Source: Streptacidiphilus sp. 4-A2
GTDB taxonomy: Bacteria > Actinomycetota > Actinomycetes > Streptomycetales > Streptomycetaceae
Assembly (NCBI GenBank): GCA_014284505.1
Contig: JAAFYY010000001.1
Span: 5,169,845-5,233,844, forward strand
Direction: 5' to 3'
Length of the DNA: 64,000 bases
Part shown: one piece after another, positions 9,606 to 18,567 of the stretch
Numbering within the stretch: position 1 is the stretch's first letter
How the letters are laid out: every line of letters begins with the position of its first letter
The notes under the pieces: generated by a model
The model's input: only the letters and a program-made list of their open reading frames with translations
Told to the model about the DNA's origin: nothing
Databases searched by the model: none
Program-made: the position numbers and the translations under genes

Positions 9606-10074
9606 ACAGCCCTGGCCGCCCCTCGGTCAACCAGCCCCGCTCGACCAGCCGCTTCGCCCGAAACCGCGCTGCCTGCTCCCGCGCATCACTGGCTGACCAG
9701 CCCAGATGCTCGCGCATCGCCCGTGCCCGCACTCCGTCCCCCACCGGCGGCATCCTCCTGGACCAGGGCCACGATCCGCGCGCACTCGGGCGGCAGCACC
9801 TCGATCCCCACCCCCTCGCACCACAGCGGGACCTCCACCCGCGGCCAGCAACACCCGCGGCCGGCAAATTCACCGGCACACCGACCACGACGGCTTCCTC
9901 GGCCGCCTCAGCCAAGGCCACGACCGTCTCCTCGCGGGCGATAACCGCGCGCCGCGCGGCCTCATCCGCCTCGGCCACAGCAGCCTGAAGCCGCTCCAAC
10001 TCGGCCCGCAACTCCTCTGCCCGGGCCAGCGCCACCCGCTCGCGCCGCTCCAACACTCCCAGCACCGACGGCAT
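9586..10074 (-). CDS. IS passenger protein, coiled coil plus winged-helix-like end
   Basis: About 162 residues inside the IS, on the opposite strand to the transposase. ATG 10074 follows a strong ribosome-binding site (GGGAGGTGGCGG). The N-terminal third is a charged heptad helix (VLERRERVALARAEELRAEL, LQAAVAEADEAARRAV). The C-terminal part (AMREHLGWSASDAREQAARF, KRLVERGWLTEGRPGLF) resembles a winged-helix DNA-binding segment. The middle is frameshifted: the adjacent frame restores PLWCEGVGIEVLPPECARIV. Similar small proteins accompany some actinobacterial transposases; a regulatory or accessory role in transposition is inferred only. Confidence 0.65.
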   Translation of the reverse strand: MPSVLGVLERRERVALARAEELRAELERLQAAVAEADEAARRAVIAREETVVALAEAAEEAVVVGVPVNLPAAGVAGRGWRSRCGARGWGSRCCRPSARGSWPWSRRMPPVGDGVRARAMREHLGWSASDAREQAARFRAKRLVERGWLTEGRPGLFRPRAA

Positions 10075-10164
10075 CCGCCACCTCCCAGCACGCCCGCACC
10101 GACACGACGCTCCGAGCATGCCTACCGACCGACGGCCACACACCTCACCTGGGAAAACGTGACC

Positions 10165-10899
10165 CTACCTTCGGTTTGGGACTCGCTTCTCAGGCCCGGA
10201 ATCTACGCCCCGCCCGCCCGGTGGGACATCAGGAAACGCTGGGGATCGCGCTGCCTGATGCGGAGCCGACGGCCGTGGCGCGGGCGGGCCAGTACTGATG
10301 CCCTCAAGAATGATCCGGGTGATGGTGTTGAGTTCCGAAGCCAGCCGGGTACCGCCCCGGGACCACCGGTAGAGCGCACCGAGGTAGGCATCGCGAATCA
10401 ACAGGCCCACCTGCGCGCAGTCGACATGCTCGGAAATCTCACCGGCCTGGCGCGCCTGCTCCACCACCTCGGCGAAGATCCCGGCGGAGTACGGCTCCTC
10501 CTCAAGCGGCCGACCAGCCTTGACCCAGGCTGTGAGCATGGCCTGGGCAACCTTGCCCTTCATGCTCGTTCATGGCAGCAAGATGTCCATCAGGCAGTTC
10601 AGCGTTGTCCGCAGGTCGTCTCGCCGAGGCATCGCCAGGTGCTCCCAGTTTTTCAGGAGGTGCTTGCGACGGCGTCCCTCCCAGGCTGTGATCAGATCCT
10701 CTTTGCGCTGATAGTGGTTGAAGAACGTTCCCCGGGCCACGTCCGCAGCCTCGGCGATCTCGTCGACCGACGTGTGCTCGTAACCCTTCTCAGTGAAGAG
10801 CTCCATGGCGCATGAGTAGATTCTCTCCTTGACCCTGCGCTTGTTGCGCTCACGGCGCCCGAGGGTGGCCTCGGCGGCATCAGGTTCCGGAATATCCAC
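10165..10899 (-). CDS. TetR-family transcriptional regulator
   Basis: Opens at ATG 10899 (MDIPEPDAAEATLGRRERNK). The TetR helix-turn-helix is clear: IYSCAMELFTEKGYEHTSVD, EIAEAADVARGTFFNHYQRK. The ligand domain continues in the next frame after a shift near 10570 (AQAMLTAWVKAGRPLEEEPY, VGLLIRDAYLGALYRWSRGG, ITRIILEGIS). The last seven codons (KRVPNRR) are IS-derived. In the uninterrupted relic at 38.8 kb the frame would end ...GPEDRHG just before the dinB start, so the IS has replaced the native C-terminus. A palindrome at 10974-10987, upstream of the start, is a likely autoregulatory operator. Its regulon might be dinB, the adjacent PKS, or both. Confidence 0.85.
10190..10220. repeat. Left flanking direct repeat, tetR-side half
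   Basis: TCAGGCCCGGAATCTACGCC and the bases after it match 38837-38868 apart from small C-run length differences. This is the continuation, beyond the IS, of the repeat half at 8398-8520. Confidence 0.85.
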
Positions 10900-10973
10900 G
10901 CGAACTCCACGCTCAAATGTCAGAGAAGCATCAGTAGAACCAGGCTGGACGGAACAGCAGGGCCATGACTAAA

Positions 10974-10987
10974 TGTACCATAGTACA
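10974..10987. promoter_or_regulatory. TetR-type operator candidate
   Basis: TGTAC-CATA-GTACA, a perfect palindrome 75 bases upstream of the TetR start. On the minus strand it contains TACTAT, a good -10-like hexamer, so bound regulator could block RNA polymerase. It is AT-richer than its surroundings. No second copy was noticed elsewhere in the window. Confidence 0.6.
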
Positions 10988-11026
10988 AGATTGATTGGTC
11001 ATGTACGGACCCACGGCCTTCAAGCC

Positions 11027-11059
11027 CGAGGTGGGGCCGACCCGGTCGGCCCCACCTCG
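11027..11059 (-). terminator. Terminator after type I PKS
   Basis: CGAGGTGGGGCCGAC-CCG-GTCGGCCCCACCTCG, a perfect 15-bp stem 16 bases past the PKS stop codon. It separates the PKS from the TetR promoter on the same strand. Confidence 0.9.
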
Positions 11060-11074
11060 GCGCTCCGTCGCAGC

Positions 11075-14000
11075 TCAGGCCTGGGCCATCTCCGCGGTAC
11101 GAAGCCTGTCCATCAAGCTGCCCAAGTTGTCCCCTCCCAGGAGCATGTTCGGCGGCATGTCCACGCCATGACTGTCCCTCAGGCTGCGGCTCACCCGCTG
11201 GGCCATGAGCGAGTCCAGACCGTGGTCACGCGGGGCGCGATGCTCGTCCATACGGTCGACGGGCAGGCCCAGCGTCTCGGCGACACAGTCCAGCAGCGCC
11301 CGCGAGGCATCGTCCGGGCGTGCGGGCGTGGGCGGAACACCCGGGACCGCCGAGACCGGCGGGACCAGCAGGACCGGCGGGACCGCCGGGACCGGGTCGG
11401 CGGCCTCGGCCAAGAGCGTCCCGAGCTCTTCATGCGCCGACGCATCCTGCCCCTGGGCGGCGGCTCGGTCTGCGCCTGCGGCACTCGGCACGGGTCCCCG
11501 CAGTGCTGACGTCCACTCGTACATCCCCTCGACCGAAAGCCGTGCGAGATCGCCGGCTGCGGCGATGGCTCGCAAGAGGCCCCTGCTGCGCGGAGCTTGA
11601 CGATGCCGGGAGCCGGGGCCCGGAGGGCGATACCCAGGAACTCGGCCAGGACCACGCCGTGGGAGTCGGCCACCACGACATCCGCACGACCGCCCGCCCC
11701 GTAGGGGTCGTCGGCCGCGAAACCGGCCCTGACCCAGAACTCCTCCGGCAGGTCACCGGCCAGCCGCACCTGGGCGAAGGCGGTCGGCAGCCAGACCCCC
11801 GGCTTCGCTCCCATGGCGGGCAACGCCGCCAGCAGGGGCTGGAAACAGGCCTCCCAGGCTGCCGCGGCGTTCACGCCGGTCGGGACGCGCAGGTGGCGAC
11901 CGCTTCCCCGTCCCTGCGCCAGAGTTGACGGACCGAATGGAATTCCGGCGTGATCCGGTAGCCCCTGGCCGCCGCGAGCCGCAGGAACGCCTCGCGGCTG
12001 AGGAATTCACCGCACCGGCCGAGCGCCTGGTCCAGGTCGACCGCCTGGTCCGCCTCGACTGTCCGGTCCGTCACCGGGGTGTCCCCCGCCGCACCCGCCG
12101 CAGCACCGGGTTCCGGCAGAGCACGCACGTCGGCATTCAGGCAGAGCAGCGGACCCTTGACCGGGTCCTGAAGCCAGACCGAGGCCGAGCACCGCTCGGC
12201 GGTTCCGGTGAGCACGACCCGCAGGGTGGCGCTGGTCCCGTCCGGGATCTCTCCCAGGCCGGGGCTCGGACGGCCGTCCTCGACCAGATAGTCGCGGGCT
12301 CCGTGGACGGCCTTGGCGGTATCGAGCACCAGCGCGAGGCAAAGCGACAGCGGAACCACGGGGAGGCCGTGCGGACGCACCCCGACTCCGGCGGCGTCCT
12401 GCTGGTAGTCCCGGGTGTGGGTGGCCGTCCCGGCAGCCGGCAGGAGCACCGGAATCCGCGTGAGACTCTCCTCGTCCCACGCATATGCGGGCAGCTGGAC
12501 CGCGTGCCACTCCCCTCGGAACCAGCGCTGCCAGTCGGTCCGCCCGTGAAGGGCGAAGAATGCTCCGAGAGCCCTCGCCAGTTGCAGGGACTCGTCCTGA
12601 TGGCGCCGGGTGGACCCGACCACAGCGGAGTCGAGCCGTGCCTGTTCGAGCGTCTCCTCCATGGCAACGGTCAGCACGGGATGCGGGCTGATCTCGACGA
12701 ACAGCCGGGGGGACGACCCGGCGGCCAGCCGCACCCCGCTGGCGAAGCGGACCGGCTGGCGCAGGTTGTCCATCCAGTACCGGGCATCCAGGTCGGCTCC
12801 CGAGACCGGGGCGCAGCGCACCGTGGAGATCATCTCCAGATCGGGCTTCCGTGGGTCGAGTGGTGCGAGTTCCCGCAGGATGTCGGCTCTCAACGGATCC
12901 ATGAAGGGCGAGTGGGAGGCGACGGTGACCTGAATGTGTCGGTTGAAGACACCGCGACCGTCCAGCTTCGAGGCGATCTCCTCCAGTGCCGCGTGGTCAC
13001 CGGCCAGCACGGTGGCCGTCGGAGCGTTCTCGGCGGCGATCACGACCTGGCCTGCACAGACCCCGGCCAGGGCTTCGGCCTCCGGCGCCGAGATGTTCGC
13101 AGCCATCATGCCGCCCCGACCGGCGAGCCCGCTCATCAGCCGGCTCCGGCGGCAGACCACGGCAGCGGCGTCAGCGAGTGAGAGCGCGCCGGAGATGTGG
13201 GCCGCGGCGATTTCACCCATGCTGTGGCCGAGGCAGAGCTCCGGGTCGACGCCCGCGTCCTGCCAGGTCGCGGCCAGCGCCACCTGGAGCGACCACAGCA
13301 CCGGCTGGACCTGCTCCACCCGGCCGAGGAATTCGTCGTTCTGCGAGAACAGCAGGTCGATCACGGACCAGCCGGTCTCCCGGCTGACGGCCGCGTCGCA
13401 CGCCTGCAGTGCTTCGCGGAATGCGGTCGAACTCCTGTGGAGCGTCCGCCCCATGCCCAGCCACTGCGAGCCCTGACCAGGGAACACGAAGACGGGCGTC
13501 CGTGACGTGCCGCCGGCCTGGCCGATTCCGCCGTCGCGGATCTTCTCGCCGGCGGCCAGGGCCAGCAAGCGGTCCGCGATCTCGTCGTGCGTATCCCCCA
13601 GCACCCACAGGCGGTGGGGGTACGCCTCCCGTCGCAGCGCGGCCGTGGCGCAGATGTCCCAGAGCGGCTGATCCCGTCCGGCGCCACCGGGTCGCAGGTA
13701 CTCCGCGTATGCTCCGGCAAGCCCGAGCAGGGAACGCCGGCTGCGGGCGCTGAGCACCAGCAGATGGGTGGGCCGCTCGGCCGGCAGCTCGGCCAGGTTC
13801 CGCCGTTGGGCAGACTCGCCCCGGGGGTAGCCCCCGACCACGACATGCGCGTTGGTGCCGGACAGTCCGAAGGAGCTGACCCCGAACAGCGCCTGCGGAC
13901 CGGCCTTGTCCAGCGGCTGGTTGCGGGCCACCAGTTCCAGCGCGGAGGTCTCCGCCGCGAGCAGCGGGTTGGGGCTGGTCATATGGAGAGACGCCGGAAT

Positions 14001-15120
14001 CATCTCGTGCTGGGCCATCAGCACCACCTTGATCAGACCGGCGATACCCGCAGCTGCCTCGGTGTGTCCGATGTTGGTCTTCACCGAGCCGATCCGCAGG
14101 GGACGCCGGTCTCCGCTCTGAGCAGCTGTGACCTCGGCGAGCGCCCGCAGTTCGACATTGTCGCCAACGGCCGTGCCCGTGCCGTGGGCTTCCACGTAGT
14201 TCGAGCTCCCCGGCTCGACCCCCGCGCTGCGGCAGGCCTCACGGATCGTATCCACCTGCCCGGAAACGGCGGGCTGGAGCAGCAGGCCGCTGCCCCGTCC
14301 GTCGTTCGTCACGGCACTGCCGAGGGGAGCGCGAGGATCCTGTCGCCGTCCCGTTGCGCGTCGTCGAGCCGCTTCAGGACGAGGGCGCCGATCCCCTCGC
14401 TGCGCACGAAACCGTCGGCCCCCGCATCGCCGAACTTGCAACGGCCGTCGGGCGAGAGCATCTGTGCCTGGGAGTAGGCGACGGCGTCCCAGGGCGACAG
14501 AATGACGTTGACCGCGCCGGCGATGACCAGATCGCTCTCCCGAGGAGCAGGCTCTGCCGCGCGGAGTGCACGGCAACCAGCGACGAGGAGCAGGCGGTGT
14601 CCAGCAGGACACTGGCCCCACGGAGGTCCAGGGCGTAGGAGATGCGTCCGGCGGTCATCGCACGGAGGTGGCTGCCGGTCATCTCGGAGAGATCATGGTC
14701 GGCGATGTCGCCGTGTACTGCGTAGTCCGACGTCGCCTGGCCGATGAACACGCCCGTCCGGCTCCCGGCAAGGGTGCTCGGGACGATGCCGGCGTTCTCC
14801 AGGGCCTCCCAGACCACGGGCAGCAGCAGGCGCTGCTGCGGGTCCATGCGGCGGGCCTCCAGCGGTGAAATCCCAAAGAATGGCGCGTCAAAAGCGAAGG
14901 GCTCGGCGAGGAAACCGCCGGATCGCGAAACGGTCTTTCCTGGAACACTGGCGGTTTCCGAATGATACAGGTCGACATCGAATCGCTCCGCCGGAACCGG
15001 CCCCACCGAGTCCGCATTGCCGAGCAGATTCTCCCAAAAATCCAGTACTCCCGAAGCGCCCGGAAATCTGCAACTCATACCCACGATTGCGATGTCGCTA
15101 CCACTGCCCGTCCGACCCAT
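11075..15120 (-). CDS. Iterative type I polyketide synthase, KS-AT-DH*-ACP
   Basis: About 1,350 residues. KS (about 6-430): IAIVGMSCRFPGASG, active Cys in LDTACSSSLVAVHSA (about 175), His in VEAHGTGTAVGDNVE and IGHTEAAAGIAGL. AT (about 540-850): VFVFPGQGSQWLGMG, catalytic Ser in LCLGHSMGEIAAAHISGALS (about 632), VASHSPFMD (about 733). A DH-like double hot-dog region follows, but its motif reads VRPHGLPVVP where HxxxGxxxxP is expected, so the catalytic His is replaced by Val. There is no KR, ER or TE. The ACP is C-terminal (DHGLDSLMAQRVSRSLRD, Ser about 1304) after a Pro/Val-rich linker. Size and order match bacterial orsellinate-type synthases (AviM/CalO5 class). The other possibility is a starter-unit synthase as in hedamycin-like type I/II hybrids. 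Frame changes near 14540, 14330, 11870 and 11590 are probably errors. Confidence 0.88.
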
Positions 15121-15461
15121 GTCCTAACCCCCGGATAGATTGACAGAGAATGCCCGAATCATGAAGTTTTACAGAGTTTGATTGGCAAATCCAACCGAAC
15201 TCCGGAGATCAGTCCAACTCTAGACTCGGAGTCAAACTTTGGATTCTGTCATCATTTGATCACTATCCGCATACTGTGGCCCGTGATGAGAATGCCAACA
15301 GAACGGCACATATGCCCCATCCAGAGCCGCATTCCGTGCAGATCGGAGTGATGCAGATCACAATTTAAGCCCGCATGCAAATATGACCTCGCGTCTAAGA
15401 TTGGCCCGCAATGCGTGCTAGGGTGATGCCGACAACGCCACAAGCCGCAGGGGGATGCTGA
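15121..15461. promoter_or_regulatory. Divergent promoter region, type I PKS / SARP
   Basis: 341 bases without a gene, clearly AT-richer than the flanks. On the minus strand three xYGGA heptamers lie in register towards the PKS: TTGGATT (15196-15190 region), CCGGA (15205-15201) and TTGGA (15217-15213), spaced 11 and 12 bases. This resembles the CTGGA sites elsewhere in the cluster but is less exact. A CAGGGGGA ribosome-binding site precedes the SARP start. Confidence 0.5.
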
Positions 15462-16266
15462 GTGGAAATCAAGGCGCTCGGACCGCTGGTCATAAGCGAG
15501 CAAAATGTGACACTTGTTCCAACCGCAACCAAGCCGCGTCAGTTGCTGGCCCTGCTCGCACTACGGTGCAATCGAGTGGTCGCCACATCGGAACTGATTG
15601 ACGAAATCTGGGGCGAGGACGTCCCCAAAAGCGCGAGTGCCACCCTGCACACCTACGTGATGCAGATCCGCCGAAAGATATCGGCAGCGATCGGCGGCCC
15701 TGCGGGCGGTGCCCGGGAGGTCCTGCAGACGAGCTACGGCGGCTACGCCATTCGCAGTCAGACCGACCAGTCGGACGTCACGGCGTTTCGCCACCTCTCG
15801 ACCCGGGGTGGTTTCGCGCTGGAATCCGGCGATCCCCGGTCCGCGTCACGCCTGCTGCGGCAGGCTCTGGATCTGTGGCGGGGATCGCCCTGGAGGGCGT
15901 CAGGCTCGGCCCCGTGCTGCGGATCGACGCCATGTCACTGGAGGAGGGCTCGGCGCGCTCCGGCAGCGGATCAGGGCCGACTTCCAGCTCGGGCGGCATT
16001 CCGCCCTCATCGCCGAACTGCGGGTGCAGGTCATGCGGCTGCCGCTGGACGAGAACTTCAGCAGCCAGTTGATGGAAGCCCTCTACCGCTCGGGCAACGC
16101 GTGGCGGGCCCTCGAGGAATACCAGCGGCTCCGCAGGACCCTGGTCGGCGAGCTCGGCGTGGAGCCCGCCGCCCGGGTGCAGGCGTTGCAGTGCGCCATC
16201 CTGGCCGGGCAGTCCCTGGACGAGCTGGACATGGAGTGTTTCGGCCCCCGCCGTATGCTCAGCTGA
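15462..16266 (+). CDS. SARP-family transcriptional activator
   Basis: About 268 residues, the classical short SARP length. GTG 15462 follows CAGGGGGATGCTGA. The OmpR-like winged helix spans about 1-95 (VEIKALGPLVISEQNVTLVP, RQLLALLALRCNRVVATSEL, DEIWGEDVPKSASATLHTYV, QIRRKI). The bacterial transcriptional activation domain follows (DVTAFRHLSTRGG, ASRLLRQALDLWRGSP, then LDENFSSQLMEALYRSGNAW and EYQRLRRTLVGELGVEPAAR). A compensated frame change lies at about 15890-15960. Close homologues (ActII-ORF4, DnrI, RedD) bind 7-bp direct repeats with 11-bp periodicity and switch on their own clusters. Matching CTGGA repeats occur at 26366, 33073 and 35107. It is probably the pathway-specific activator. 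Confidence 0.92.
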
Positions 16267-16270
16267 AGGC

Positions 16271-16315
16271 CGGTCGGGTGGGAGAGGCGCAGACGCGCGC
16301 ACTCCCCCCCGACCG
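16271..16315. terminator. Terminator between SARP and accE
   Basis: CGGTCGGGTGGGAG pairs with CTCCCCCCCGACCG at 13 of 14 positions across a 17-base loop. It lies between the converging SARP and carboxylase epsilon genes and can act in both directions. Confidence 0.75.
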
Positions 16316-16320
16316 AACGC

Positions 16321-16531
16321 TCACCACATCCTCCTCCCGGGCGTGGCCCAGGCCGCGCCGAAGCCGGCCTCGGTGCTCCGGCGGGGCCAGCCGGCGGCGG
16401 CGCCGCTCCTGTCCGGCCGCACCGGAACCCCCGCCTGCACCCGGCCGGCCAGCAGCACAGCCAGGACCGCGGCCAGCTCCTCCTTGTCGGGGCTGCCGCG
16501 AACCACCCGGATCGGTTCCGGGGACGCTCAC
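16321..16531 (-). CDS. Acyl-CoA carboxylase epsilon subunit
   Basis: About 70 residues. The core IRVVRGSPDKEELAAVLAVL plus a short basic/aromatic tail is the actinobacterial AccE/PccE family, small proteins that stabilise and stimulate the alpha-beta carboxylase complex. The likely start is GTG 16531, overlapping the carboxyltransferase stop as GTGA. One extra C in the CCCC run near 16520 puts the start out of frame, and removing it gives VSVPEPIRVVRGS, the expected family start. Its presence supports a dedicated carboxylase supplying malonyl-CoA (or another extender) to the polyketide synthases. Confidence 0.75.
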
Positions 16532-18120
16532 TGCGGCTGGTTTCCGTGCTTGCGACTGGGCACACTGCGGTACTTGGTCCGCAGCATCGCGAACGCCCCC
16601 ACCAGGACCTTCCGGGTGTCCGCGGATCGATCACATCGTCGACGAGGCCGCGTTCGGCGGCGTAGTACGGATGCATCAACTCGCTTCGGTACTCCTCGAT
16701 CCGTTGCTTGCGGGTCAGCTCCGGATCGTCGGCGGCCGTGATCTCCCGCCGGAAGATGACATTGGCCGCTCCTTCCGCGCCCATCACCGCGATCTCGTTG
16801 GTGGGCCAGGCGAACGCGAGGTCCGTGCCTATGGAACGGGAGTCCATGACGATGTAGGCGCCGCCATAGGCCTTCCGCAGGATCAGCTGGACCCGGGGCA
16901 CCGTGGCGTTGCAGTAGGCGTAGAGCAGCTTGGCACCGTGCCGGATCACGCCCCCGTGCTCCTGATCCACACCGGGAAGGAATCCCGGTACGTCGACCAT
17001 GGTCAGCAGCGGGATGTTGAACGCGTCGCAGGTCTGCACGAACCGGGCAGCCTTCTCGCTCGCGGTGATGTCGAGCACACCGGCCATGGAGAGGGGCTGG
17101 TTGGCCACCACCCCGGTCACATGGCCGTCCAGCCGGATCAGGGCGCAGATGATGTTCTCCCCCAGTGCCGGTGCACCTCGAACAACTCGCCGTCATCGGC
17201 GAGTTCCTCGATGACCCGGCGCATGTCGTAGGCGCGGTTCGGATCGGCCGGAACCAGGTCCAGCAGCTGCGGGACGCCGCGGTCGGGAGTGTCCTCCGGG
17301 TCCTCCACCGGTGCCACTTCCCGGTTGTTGGCCGGCAGCATGGACAGCAGGTAGCGGACGTCCTCCAGGCAGCTTTCCTCGTCGTCGTGGACGAAGGCCG
17401 CCACACCCGAGAGGCTCCCGTGCACGTCGGCGCCGCCCAGCCCGTCCTGGCTGATGCTCTCACCGGTGACCGCCTGCACGACGTCAGGTCCGGTGATGAA
17501 CATCTGCGAGGTACCGCGCACCATGAAGACGAAGTCGGTCAGGGCCGGCGAGTAGGCAGCACCACCCGCGCAAGGGCCCAGAATCACGCTGATCTGCGGA
17601 ATCACACCGGAGTTGCGCACATTCCGCTGGAATATCCCGCCGTATCCGGCGAGAGCGGTGACGCCCTCCTGGATCCGGGCCCCGGCACCGTCGCACAGGC
17701 CCACGACCGGCGCGCCGGCGCTTTCCGCCAGGTCGAGCAGTTTGTGGATCTTCTGCGCGTGCGCTTCGCCGAGGGCCCCACCGAAGATCCTGAAGTCATG
17801 GGCGTAGGCGAAGACATTGCGCCCATGGACCAGACCCCAGCCGATTATACGCCGTCGGTAGGGACGGCGGTGCTCCAGGCCGAATCCGGTGGCCCGGTGC
17901 CTACGGAAGGTTCGATCTCATTGAAGGTACCCGGGTCGAAGAGCAGGTCCATCCGCTCCCGGGCGGTGAGCTTGCCCTTGGCCTTCTGGGCTTCGGTGGC
18001 TGCGCGGCTGGGACCGTCGTGGATCGCCCCTCGCAGACGGCTCAGTTCTGCGACACGCTCCCGGAGCGTGTGCTCCTGGGCGGCGCCGGTCATCTGTGGA
18101 AGTTCGTCGAGGACGCTCAT
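16528..18120 (-). CDS. Acyl-CoA carboxylase beta subunit (carboxyltransferase)
   Basis: About 530 residues. It begins MSVLDELPQMTGAAQEHTLR at ATG 18120. The N-terminal crotonase-fold half has KGKLTARERMDLLFDPGTF, GLCDGAGARIQEGVTALAGY and ILGPCAGGAAYSPALTDFVF. The C-terminal half has VANQPLSMAGVLDITASEKA, LLTMVDVPGFLPGVDQEHGG and AYGGAYIVMDSRSIGTDLAF. These are AccB/PccB patterns; extender specificity cannot be read confidently. The biotinylated alpha subunit is not in the window and would come from primary metabolism. Frame changes occur near 17850, 17165 and 16625. It follows the ACP gene after 75 bases on the same strand, placing it in the minimal-PKS operon. Confidence 0.9.
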
Positions 18121-18194
18121 GCTGGCCTTTCGATCAGTCGACGTCTGGTGCGGGCGGGACGGACCGCAGGGGAACGGCCCGCCCGCACACCGGG

Positions 18195-18455
18195 TCAGGC
18201 AGCCGGGACGCCGAGTGCCGCGTTCACGATGCTCAGGTACAGCCGGGGAGTCTCGGCCTCGGCGACCGCCTCATCGGCGATCTTGATCCCATGGCGCAGT
18301 TCGATCTGCCCGGTGGCCTGGAGGAGCGCCAGCGAGTCGTAGCCGAGATCGATGAAGCTCTGGTCCAGGACGTCGCCGTCGAGGTCGACGCCCTCCTCCT
18401 CACCGGCGCACTCACGCAGCAGCTCGGTGAGTTCGTTGAGTGTGAACAGGTTCAT
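18195..18455 (-). CDS. Type II PKS acyl carrier protein
   Basis: 86 residues (MNLFTLNELTELLRECAGEE). The phosphopantetheine site is DQSFIDLGYDSLALLQATGQ with Ser41, and TPRLYLSIVNAAL is the usual terminal helix of aromatic PKS ACPs. It is the third gene of the KSalpha-KSbeta-ACP unit. The Sfp-type transferase at 37912-38697 is a likely activating enzyme. Confidence 0.93.
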   Translation of the reverse strand: MNLFTLNELTELLRECAGEEEGVDLDGDVLDQSFIDLGYDSLALLQATGQIELRHGIKIADEAVAEAETPRLYLSIVNAALGVPAA

Positions 18456-18567
18456 GGTCTGACCCTTCGTGAATGAACGGAAAATAGGGTGAGTGGACAA
18501 CATGGTCGGCTGAGCGGGCAGGCGGCAGGCCGGGCCGGCGCGGGCAGGGCGGCTGACGGGACGGGAT

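Larger units (their letters stand above)
8521..10189. mobile_element. IS5-family insertion sequence, 1,669 bp, with passenger gene
   Basis: The left terminus GAAGCGATTCCCAAACCGAGG and the reverse complement of the right terminus, GAAGCGAGTCCCAAACCGAAGG, agree at 20 of 22 positions, giving clear terminal inverted repeats. TCA stands on both outer sides (8518-8520 and 10190-10192), a 3-bp target duplication of TNA form as in the IS1031 group of IS5. The intact site GTCCTCAGGCCCGG at 38834-38847 is the same sequence without the element and fixes both ends exactly. The element carries a DDE transposase on the plus strand and a converging second gene on the minus strand. Confidence 0.94.

Noticed and set aside
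11075..15120. Enediyne-type PKS
   Set aside because: Enediyne PKSs carry an internal ACP followed by KR, DH and a PPTase domain. This protein has no KR, ends with the ACP and lacks the companion unbL/V/U and TEBC genes.
15121..15461. Small divergent gene between the type I PKS and SARP
   Set aside because: The short minus-strand frame at 15252-15503 has no ribosome-binding site, non-Streptomyces codon use and overlaps the SARP start; the region looks like promoter DNA.
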